Assembly: GCF_947500985.1 (NCBI RefSeq)
Contig: NZ_CANMTX010000002.1
Location: 434,001 to 498,000, forward strand
Origin: an uncultured Maribacter sp.
GTDB taxonomy: Bacteria; Bacteroidota; Bacteroidia; Flavobacteriales; Flavobacteriaceae
Length of the DNA: 64,000 nucleotides
Direction: 5' to 3'
Shown: positions 56,764-64,000 of the stretch, piece after piece
How positions within the stretch are numbered: the stretch's first letter is position 1
Layout: every line of letters begins with the position of its first letter
The notes under the pieces: generated by a model
Told to the model about the DNA's origin: nothing
What the model saw: the letters and a program-made list of their open reading frames with translations, nothing else
Database searches by the model: none
Position numbers and translations under genes: made by a program

Positions 56764-57705
56764 CTACTCCTTCAAATTTTCTAACATTACTTTTGTAGTT
56801 TTTTGAAGGTCGAATTCCGCCTTCCAACCCCAATCGTTTTGTGCAGTCGTATCATCAATACTACTTGGCCATGAGTTAGCGATTTCTTGTCTAAAATCTG
56901 GCTCGTAGGCTATTTTAAATTCAGGAATTACAGCTTTAATACTTTCCTCCATTTCCTTTGGCGTAAAACTCATAGCAGCTAAATTGTAGGCAGAACGTTC
57001 TTTAATATTCTCTTCAGATGCTTCCATAATCTGCAAAGTGGCACGTATGGCATCGTCCATGAACATCATTGGTAATTTAGTGTCTTCTTCTAGAAAGCAA
57101 GTGTATGAACCTTCAGAAAGTGCTTTGTGGTAGATTTCTACTGCATAATCTGTAGTTCCGCCGCCTGGCATGGTTTTCCAACTAATAAGCCCTGGGTAAC
57201 GAATGCTTCTTACATCCACATTAAACTTATTAAAATAATACTCGCACCAGCGTTCTCCACTTTGTTTGCTTATACCGTATACGGTACTTGGCTCCATAAT
57301 GGTATTTTGTGGAGTATCTTCTTTTGGAGTGTTCGGACCAAAAACGGCAATACTCGATGGCCAGAAAATCTTTTCTATTTTTTTGTCTTTCGCTAAATTC
57401 AATACATTGAAAAGCGTATTCATATTCAGGTTCCAAGCACGCATGGGGAATTTCTCTGCAGTAGCACTTAACATTGCAGCCATTAGGTAGACCTCAGAAA
57501 TGTCGTAATAGGCGATTACCTCTTCTAAAGCATCATAATTGGTAGCATCTAAAATTTCAAACGGGCCTGATTCCATTAACTCATCGTTACCTTCTCTAAT
57601 ATCGCTAGCTATAACATGTTCGCCACCGTGTTTTTCTCTTAGGGTTAAGGTTAGTTCTGTACCTATTTGACCACAGGCCCCAATAATTAATATGTATTTT
57701 GGCAT
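56764..57705 (-). CDS. NAD-dependent epimerase/dehydratase, L-threonine 3-dehydrogenase-like SDR
   Basis: YILIIGACGQIGTELTLTLRE, YGISKQSGERWCEYY, SIRYPGLISWKTMPGGGTTDYAVEIYH. Confidence 0.88.
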   Translation of the reverse strand: MPKYILIIGACGQIGTELTLTLREKHGGEHVIASDIREGNDELMESGPFEILDATNYDALEEVIAYYDISEVYLMAAMLSATAEKFPMRAWNLNMNTLFNVLNLAKDKKIEKIFWPSSIAVFGPNTPKEDTPQNTIMEPSTVYGISKQSGERWCEYYFNKFNVDVRSIRYPGLISWKTMPGGGTTDYAVEIYHKALSEGSYTCFLEEDTKLPMMFMDDAIRATLQIMEASEENIKERSAYNLAAMSFTPKEMEESIKAVIPEFKIAYEPDFRQEIANSWPSSIDDTTAQNDWGWKAEFDLQKTTKVMLENLKE

Positions 57706-57768
57706 TAAAATTTGCGTTAAATGAATTTGAGATAAAGATACCTTTTCTTAAAATTTGTACATTCGCTT

Positions 57769-58269
57769 ATGTCCAAAATTATCTCTTTTTTAATATTAAT
57801 TATATTGGTTTCTTCTTGTAAAGATGCTGTACAAGAAAATAATGCTATTCATGAAACTCGTTGGGAAGAAACAACAGATAGCCTACCAGCTAAAATTCGC
57901 GTTGATGCTAAAGCACAAAAAATCTTAAATGATTGGAAAGAATATAGTGCATTGGAAAAGAGTTTTGATAAAATCTACACTTCTGAACATATAGAAGATT
58001 TTCAGTTTTTGATTGATGAGTTGATAGAGAATCAGAAAAAAATGGAAGAGAGCGCGTATCCAGAAAAATTTAATATTCCACAGATAAAAGGGAGACAGAA
58101 ATTATTTAAAACCTATGTTTTAAAAACTAAGGGTGATTTGGAGTATATGCAAGATCCTAAGGAATCTATGAAACAAATGATTACTGCTTTTAATGATTTA
58201 AGAAACCAGTTTAACGTAGTGGTCAAAAATACTTTGCCAGATGAATTACTTAAAAATGAAGACAATTAG
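57769..58269 (+). CDS. Lipoprotein, hypothetical
   Basis: MSKIISFLILIILVSSCKDAVQ lipobox. Confidence 0.65.
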   Translation: MSKIISFLILIILVSSCKDAVQENNAIHETRWEETTDSLPAKIRVDAKAQKILNDWKEYSALEKSFDKIYTSEHIEDFQFLIDELIENQKKMEESAYPEKFNIPQIKGRQKLFKTYVLKTKGDLEYMQDPKESMKQMITAFNDLRNQFNVVVKNTLPDELLKNEDN

Positions 58270-58380
58270 TCTAATCTCATAAATTTCTAGAATGTTGGTG
58301 GACAAAGGAAAGTGATAGCTTATGTATTGTCGAAAAGCGTACTAAATGATTTGCTCTTGAAAGCCCAAAAATTGAGTAAC

Positions 58381-58413
58381 AAAAAAGGCGAATCTGTAAG
58401 ATTCGCCTTTTTT
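58381..58413. terminator. Hairpin AAAAAAGGCGAATCTGTAAGATTCGCCTTTTTT
   Basis: Perfect stem with T-tract. Confidence 0.9.
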
Positions 58414-58433
58414 GTTTCAATGACATTTCATAA

Positions 58434-59138
58434 TTATTTTTTCTCTTCTGGAGCTTCTTTTCTAGAAGTCAAAGCTTGTTTACTTAAACTAGCCAAGTTA
58501 AAATTAGGGTCAATTGCCAATGCTTCGTCTAAGGTAGCGATTGCTTGATCAATATTTCCTTTATCCATATTATACTGAATAAGTGCCTTCACGTGAATAA
58601 AAGCTGCTTTTAAGGGAACCTCGTAAGGTTGCTGACGCTCGTAAAAAGCATATTTCATATCATCTGTAGCATTGGTAATACCATATTCTACATGTTTCAT
58701 TGCACCAACGTTATCACCTGTTTGTACTTTAAGATCTGCCAATTCATAGGCAAGGTATGCATTTGGCTCTCTAGCATTTAATGCTTCAAATTGCTCTAAG
58801 GCTCTTTTTGGCTGATTTAATGCTTTCAATGAAACCGCTTTTACTTGAATAGCTAAATTAGAATCAGAATCTACTTTCTCGATTCCTATAATGTTTAAGG
58901 CTTGTAAATGTTGATTGTCATTTGCATAAATATAGGCAAGGGTATCATTACGTTGTTGAGAAGGGGATAAGATATTTAAGTGCGTCAAAGCATTAATTAC
59001 ACCATCGACATCTCCTTGTAAACGCATTTGGTCATAAAATGCTTCGTAATGCGTTAGTAATTCTGATTTGGTCTGTGAGTATCCATAACTACATGAGAAT
59101 AATACGGCAGCTACAACTATTAAAACTGATTTTTTCAT
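58434..59138 (-). CDS. Secreted TPR-containing protein
   Basis: Signal peptide; C-terminal TPR IDQAIATLDEALAIDPNFNLA. Confidence 0.75.
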   Translation of the reverse strand: MKKSVLIVVAAVLFSCSYGYSQTKSELLTHYEAFYDQMRLQGDVDGVINALTHLNILSPSQQRNDTLAYIYANDNQHLQALNIIGIEKVDSDSNLAIQVKAVSLKALNQPKRALEQFEALNAREPNAYLAYELADLKVQTGDNVGAMKHVEYGITNATDDMKYAFYERQQPYEVPLKAAFIHVKALIQYNMDKGNIDQAIATLDEALAIDPNFNLASLSKQALTSRKEAPEEKK

Positions 59139-59221
59139 CTTTCTTGTTCTTTTTAAAGTGCGCTAAACTATTAAAATTATCTGTATGATCCTGTTAAGGA
59201 AAGGTTTAAATGTTAGAAATG

Positions 59222-59251
59222 AAAAAAGGTGCCCTACAGGGCACCTTTTTT
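59222..59251. terminator. Hairpin AAAAAAGGTGCCCTACAGGGCACCTTTTTT
   Basis: Perfect stem with T-tract. Confidence 0.9.
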
Positions 59252-59274
59252 AAACTTCAATAGTTTGTAAATTC

Positions 59275-59649
59275 TTAAGCCAATTCTAATCTGTTATTAG
59301 ATTTTCTAAAAGAATTTAAAAGCTGTGTATAAAAGCCAATACTCTTATTGTCTTTCTCAACACATGAAATTAGAAACTTACACAAGTTGTTAAATAGTAA
59401 ATTCGTGTAAAATGTTGGTAAATAAGTGTTTACCGTTTTAGGGTCATATAGGCTATCGTCTTCTATAACCTCCATTTTAATTCTATGGCGATGATAGTCT
59501 ATAGTTACACTTGTTGCATTATAGTATTTTTTCAATAATGCAATATGTAATTCTTCGTACTTTTTAGAACCGTTCGGGTTCTTGCAACTTAGGGAGATGA
59601 GCTTCTCTAATTCAACTAAAACCCTCTCCCGTAATTTATCTTTCTTCAT
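59275..59649 (-). CDS. Hypothetical protein
   Basis: Intact ORF upstream of a strong terminator. Confidence 0.6.
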   Translation of the reverse strand: MKKDKLRERVLVELEKLISLSCKNPNGSKKYEELHIALLKKYYNATSVTIDYHRHRIKMEVIEDDSLYDPKTVNTYLPTFYTNLLFNNLCKFLISCVEKDNKSIGFYTQLLNSFRKSNNRLELA

Positions 59650-59774
59650 AATATTATGGTTTTATATTGTTAAACAAAGGTATGTCATACGTCGATAAGT
59701 AGTTGAAAACCAACAATATATTAACGCTGTTTTTAGGTATTTGTTGTGAAAGGGAAGCTAAGTGTTGTGAAGGG

Positions 59775-60581
59775 TTAGTTTATAGATGTAAGAAAGTTAT
59801 AGTTATTAATAAGAAAAATACTACAAATTGACACTAATTTTTGATTTTTGCCAGTAGCAGCGTATTTTGGCGCTGGTATGCCTCTTTTAGCTGCTTGTTT
59901 GGTATAATATTCTTTTTTCGTTGGATGGTCAGGATAAACGGCATTCAATACATCATTATAATAGTCGCATTCAATAACCCTTTTTATAATACCAATGCAA
60001 TCATCTAAATGAATTAGGTTAACAGGTGCGTCGCCACCACTAAGGTTTTCTCTTCCCGATAACATAGTTACAGGATGTCTGTTTGGACCGATCAATCCGC
60101 CAAAACGAATAATGGTTGTATTTAACTCTTTATCGTTTTTTAAAAGGTCTTCGCACTGTACTAATTGTATGCCAGATTCAGTAGTGGGTTGAGGTACCGT
60201 TTTCTCGGTGACTGTACCTTCTGTATCACCATAAACTGCCGTGCTACTTGCAAATATGATATTTTTTACTGCCGATTTTTTAATAGCCTCGTGTAGTAAT
60301 GTAATCTTTACGATGTAACTTTCTTTAGGGCCTTTTCCTCTTAATTTGGGAGGAATGTTTATAACAAGCACTGATACCGAATCAAGAAACGCATCGATAT
60401 CACCGTTAATTTCATTCTCGGATAAAGCTATTTTGAACGGTGTGATGCCTCTTTCTTTTAAGACCGATATTTTCTCATTAGATGTGGAAGTTCCATTAAC
60501 TGTATAACCGCTAGCTATTAAACTTTCAGCTAATGGTAAACCCATCCATCCACAACCAATTACGCCTATTTTCTTATTCAA
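59775..60581 (-). CDS. NAD(P)-binding/SDR family protein (YeeZ-like)
   Basis: IGVIGCGWMGLPLAESLIASGYTVNGTSTS, IIFASSTAVYGDTEGTVTE. Confidence 0.85.
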   Translation of the reverse strand: MNKKIGVIGCGWMGLPLAESLIASGYTVNGTSTSNEKISVLKERGITPFKIALSENEINGDIDAFLDSVSVLVINIPPKLRGKGPKESYIVKITLLHEAIKKSAVKNIIFASSTAVYGDTEGTVTEKTVPQPTTESGIQLVQCEDLLKNDKELNTTIIRFGGLIGPNRHPVTMLSGRENLSGGDAPVNLIHLDDCIGIIKRVIECDYYNDVLNAVYPDHPTKKEYYTKQAAKRGIPAPKYAATGKNQKLVSICSIFLINNYNFLTSIN

Positions 60582-62856
60582 ATTTCACTTTTTGTATGGT
60601 TAATATGGCGTCGTTCAATACAAATGGCATTGGTATTTGATTTTCTTTTCGCTTTGGTATGGTGAATAATCCATTTGTAAGTAAATCATTAGAAGCTTCA
60701 TATATGGTAAGTTCCAATTCTTGTTCCACTGGTACTTCTAGCATAATGTCCGTGTAATTTTTATCACTGATATAATGTGTAATCAGTCTACCTCCATATC
60801 TATTTTTAAGAAAATACTCAGACAGTTCTATTCCGTTTACATCTGCCTTTAAAATATCAACATCATTGGTGAAAACTTCCAACCGGTTTATAGGTCTATT
60901 TGGAGTAATACATAAATGAACTGCACGAATATTATTTACTATAGTATCTAGTTGCACCTCAATAGTTGGTTTTGGTACATTCTTTAATGGAGCTTCATTT
61001 GTAAACGTAAAATTAGAGCCGTATTTGCTGCTTATTGTCTTTTTTGAAAGAAGAGTATCTGCAGCTTTTTTGGTGATGTATTGCGAAGTCCAGTCAGAAG
61101 GTCGATGCTCATAAGTTGCCCACTTCGCTTTATTCTCATCGGTATCTAAAACATATAGTAAGCTAGTTGGTTTCGGTCTATCGTTAGTAAAGCCAGAGCT
61201 CATATGCGCAGATGCCATAAAGCCTGCAAACAACAAGAAACTTAGAAATGCCAATGCACCTTTTTTTCTGTATTTTGTAACCAAGGGAAGTAATAAAAAG
61301 AAGATTAATGTCGTCAATAGGGTAGTAGCTACCAACATTTTAAGACCTAAGCCAACCGGAAACATTTTCACGAAGGGTGCGAATATAAATAATGCCGGAA
61401 TGCCAAGAAATACCAGTAAAAATGGATTCGGATTCTTTTGATTTATATGCACGTAAAAGGCAACCAAAAAGCTATATAAAGGTATAATGAAAAATGCGGC
61501 ACCTTGTAAATACACCGCTAATAGTCCGCAAATGATAATCCAAATTATGAACGGGGCAACCAATAAATTTGCAGTTTTAATCACTTTAAATTTATAGTAG
61601 GCATAAAAACAAGTACCTAATGAAAATAGGGTGAATGCAAAGATATAAGCATGGCCATTATAAGTGAAGCCGTGTAGAATATCTTTATAGCCTGGGTAGA
61701 GCCATTTTAAAAACTGCCAACTAAAGTACCCTACAACTCCGTTAACTATTAAAGTAAAAAGTACGGGAATAAGTCCCTTTAAAATATCTTTTCCATTCAG
61801 GACTTTTTTTCGAAATCCAGATATTAATAATAGTATAAAAAAGAGAATGGCAATTACTAGCATGGGCATAATCCAACTAAATGGATATGACACCATTTTA
61901 AAGAAAGGTACATTGAAATATACGTTATCGTCAAGACTTTTTAAGTTGCTGATGTCAGCATTACTGAAATAGGTTAATAATGGCATTAGATAGCTACCTT
62001 GGTGAGCCAGCGTGTTTCTGTCTAATCTTTCATAATTATCTATTTGTGTGTGGTAATCGAAGTGGTCATCAATAAAAGCAAAATTGTAACCTTCTATATC
62101 ACCATCTTCTCTAAATACGGTTAGATCCGTGTCATTGGGTAACATTTTATAGATGCTATAGGCAAGTGAATTTGCTACAGGAAACTCAGGATTTGCAGCT
62201 ATAAATTCAGAGATTAATTTGCTATTACCTCTATTGGTTTCCATCAGCATATAACTTGGTCCGCCACTACCACGAGCTTCAAAATTTAAAACTAGGCCAA
62301 CATCTTTCAGCCATTCATGTTTATCTACAAATAGATCTGCACCGTTAAGGCCTAATTCTTCAGCATCAGATATGAGAATGATAATATCGTTTTTAGGTGT
62401 GGTATTTGTTTTTAAAAAAGCCCTTACGCCCTCTAAAATTGTAGCAACACCACTACCTGCATCACTAGCACCTAACGAAGAATGCGGATTGCTATCATAA
62501 TGACTTAGCAGTAATAAGGCCTTACCAGATTCGCTTCCTTTAATTCTAGCCAATACATTTTCTGCTTTGCTTAAATTACCCCAATCACCAGCGGTATACC
62601 CTTCTTGTAAAGAAGTTTCCAAACCTAACTTTTGGAGTTCTGCAGTAATATAATTACGGACAGTCTTATGTGCAGGAAACCCGACACCATGTGGTTCTTT
62701 TGATATTTCTTTTACGTGTTGTAAGGCTCTATCTGTAGAAAATTCGGTGTCTACTACTGTTTCACCCTCATTATATTGTGGTAGAAGTACTCTAAAACTC
62801 CAATATGTGGCAAGAATGACTAGAAGTAAAGTTAATACGGTTGGCGTTTTTCTCAT
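60574..62856 (-). CDS. M28 family zinc peptidase with C-terminal multi-TM region
   Basis: LLLLSHYDSNPHSSLGASDAGSGVATILEGVRA, ISDAEELGLNGADLF, then several TM segments. Confidence 0.92.
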   Translation of the reverse strand: MRKTPTVLTLLLVILATYWSFRVLLPQYNEGETVVDTEFSTDRALQHVKEISKEPHGVGFPAHKTVRNYITAELQKLGLETSLQEGYTAGDWGNLSKAENVLARIKGSESGKALLLLSHYDSNPHSSLGASDAGSGVATILEGVRAFLKTNTTPKNDIIILISDAEELGLNGADLFVDKHEWLKDVGLVLNFEARGSGGPSYMLMETNRGNSKLISEFIAANPEFPVANSLAYSIYKMLPNDTDLTVFREDGDIEGYNFAFIDDHFDYHTQIDNYERLDRNTLAHQGSYLMPLLTYFSNADISNLKSLDDNVYFNVPFFKMVSYPFSWIMPMLVIAILFFILLLISGFRKKVLNGKDILKGLIPVLFTLIVNGVVGYFSWQFLKWLYPGYKDILHGFTYNGHAYIFAFTLFSLGTCFYAYYKFKVIKTANLLVAPFIIWIIICGLLAVYLQGAAFFIIPLYSFLVAFYVHINQKNPNPFLLVFLGIPALFIFAPFVKMFPVGLGLKMLVATTLLTTLIFFLLLPLVTKYRKKGALAFLSFLLFAGFMASAHMSSGFTNDRPKPTSLLYVLDTDENKAKWATYEHRPSDWTSQYITKKAADTLLSKKTISSKYGSNFTFTNEAPLKNVPKPTIEVQLDTIVNNIRAVHLCITPNRPINRLEVFTNDVDILKADVNGIELSEYFLKNRYGGRLITHYISDKNYTDIMLEVPVEQELELTIYEASNDLLTNGLFTIPKRKENQIPMPFVLNDAILTIQKVKFE

Positions 62857-62976
62857 GATTATGATATTCTTTAAAAAAGTCCTAAAATACTGAGTATATA
62901 CAGGTATTCATCGAAAAATATTAGTAAAATTCGTTTTATTTGTTATCTTTAGTAATCAACCTCTAAATAAACTATC

Positions 62977-63441
62977 ATGGGAATCAAAAGCTTTCAAGGC
63001 GTTAGAAAAGTATTTAAAAAGGAATTTGAAGCCCCAATATTGGTCGCTGATTACATGACCACTAAGTTAATCACTTTTTCGCCAGATGATTCAATTTTAA
63101 CCGTAATGGAAAAATTTGCAAAACATCATATTTCTGGTGGACCCGTTTTGGATAAAAATGGATTTCTTGTAGGTATCATTTCTGAAGCCGATTGTATGAA
63201 GCAGATTTCTGAAAGTAGGTACTTCAATCAACCTATTTTAGATAAGAGTGTAGAAAATTTTATGACCAAGTCAGTTGAAACCATTCCTCATGATATTTCA
63301 ATTTTTGATGCAGCAGGTATTTTTGCCCAACACAATAGAAGAAGATTACCCGTAATGAAAAATGATATTTTAGTTGGTCAAATTAGTAGAAAAGATATAG
63401 TCGTGGCTGCACTTAAATTAAGTGGGCATAATTGGAAATAG
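62977..63441 (+). CDS. CBS domain-containing protein
   Basis: Two CBS repeats: VADYMTTKLITFSPDDSILTVMEKFAKHHISGGPVLDKNGFLVGIISEAD and NFMTKSVETIPHDISIFDAAGIFAQHNRRRLPVM. Confidence 0.92.
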   Translation: MGIKSFQGVRKVFKKEFEAPILVADYMTTKLITFSPDDSILTVMEKFAKHHISGGPVLDKNGFLVGIISEADCMKQISESRYFNQPILDKSVENFMTKSVETIPHDISIFDAAGIFAQHNRRRLPVMKNDILVGQISRKDIVVAALKLSGHNWK

Positions 63442-63481
63442 ATTTTATTAAGTACAAAGTATTAAGTAAGAAGTTAACTTA

Positions 63482-63513
63482 TAAGAAAATCTCCTTTTAA
63501 GGAGACTTTCTTA
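63482..63513. terminator. Hairpin TAAGAAAATCTCCTTTTAAGGAGACTTTCTTA
   Basis: Stem-loop between convergent genes. Confidence 0.7.
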
Positions 63514-63538
63514 TATAATGTTCACAACCAACAACCAA

Positions 63539-63889
63539 CTATTCTCTCTTTACAATCATATAGAAATCATTGTCTAATGGTAGGTAGCCTAAATCATATA
63601 GAAAGTAATATGTTGTGCCTTTTTTTGTGGTGTATAAATTGGTAATAAAGTCAAAATCGAAACCTTTATCTATTAGCCGCATACGGGTGGTTTTCGTTTT
63701 GCCGTCTTTTAATTTATAACTGTCAAGAATACGGTAGTTTTTGCGAAGCTTATTATTGATATTTCTAATAAGGTTTTTGCTGTCTGGATTGACTTTATTG
63801 TTATATGTATTGCGACAGTAATCATTACAGAACTTTTTGTCGACTCTGCCCATGACCTCTTTTCCGCATTCTAAACATTCCTTTTTCAT
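63539..63889 (-). CDS. Hypothetical protein with N-terminal zinc-ribbon-like Cys cluster
   Basis: MKKECLECGKEVMGRVDKKFCNDYCRNTYNNK. Confidence 0.7.
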   Translation of the reverse strand: MKKECLECGKEVMGRVDKKFCNDYCRNTYNNKVNPDSKNLIRNINNKLRKNYRILDSYKLKDGKTKTTRMRLIDKGFDFDFITNLYTTKKGTTYYFLYDLGYLPLDNDFYMIVKRE

Positions 63890-64000
63890 CTATTGCCTGT
63901 GGTAATTAAAGGTAACTTCGTTAGATGTTCCGTCTTCTTCACCAACCTCAACATACATGTTTATTTCTTTGTCAGAGATACGCTCAATAGTAAAGTCATC
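63890..64000 (-). CDS. C-terminal end of an unidentified CDS (partial, runs off the window end)
   Basis: Open reverse frame DDFTIERISDKEINMYVEVGEEDGTSNEVTFNYHRQ* ending at 63890. Confidence 0.6.
   Translation of the reverse strand, partial: DDFTIERISDKEINMYVEVGEEDGTSNEVTFNYHRQ

Noticed and set aside
57127-57490. Several small ORFs overlapping the threonine dehydrogenase-like gene
   Set aside because: Shadow ORFs in alternative frames of a well-conserved gene
1-64000. CRISPR arrays, transposases, integrases, phage genes, rRNA
   Set aside because: Looked for regular spaced repeats, terminal inverted repeats and recognisable proteins; none seen

Overview
AT-rich window that looks like a Flavobacteriaceae chromosome: Bacteroidetes-type TAnnTTTG -7 promoters, many SusC-like, lipoprotein and secreted proteins, and lycopene cyclase. 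Species was not determined. No phage, transposon, CRISPR or rRNA was seen; one tRNA-Asn was found. Housekeeping content: a TetR/TolC efflux locus (partial), carotenoid genes, a metal-uptake block (TonB receptor, DtxR-like regulator, ZIP), feoA/feoB plus a small Cys-rich FeoB partner, SCO1, rseP, an acyl-CoA carboxylase plus methylmalonyl-CoA mutase (propionate) block interrupted by a PAS kinase/response regulator pair, an arginine-to-polyamine cluster (speA-speB-deoxyhypusine-synthase-like-GNAT/nitrilase-RimK fusion), threonine dehydrogenase-like SDR, M28 peptidase and a CBS protein. The most interesting region is about 35.0-48.9 kb: an ECF-type sigma factor, a TPR protein with one TM segment (putative anti-sigma), a predicted exported C-terminally anchored TPR-CHAT protein, and a six-gene operon of secreted/lipo/OmpA-like proteins. 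Intergenic regions across this block share a bipartite motif, TGTTAAC(C)-N16-CAT[T/G]AA, with identical spacing at four sites (one in front of the sigma gene itself) and weaker versions at others. I read this as a self-contained sigma/CHAT envelope regulon that I cannot match to a named system. All calls are from reading the sequence and the supplied translations; no database search was run.
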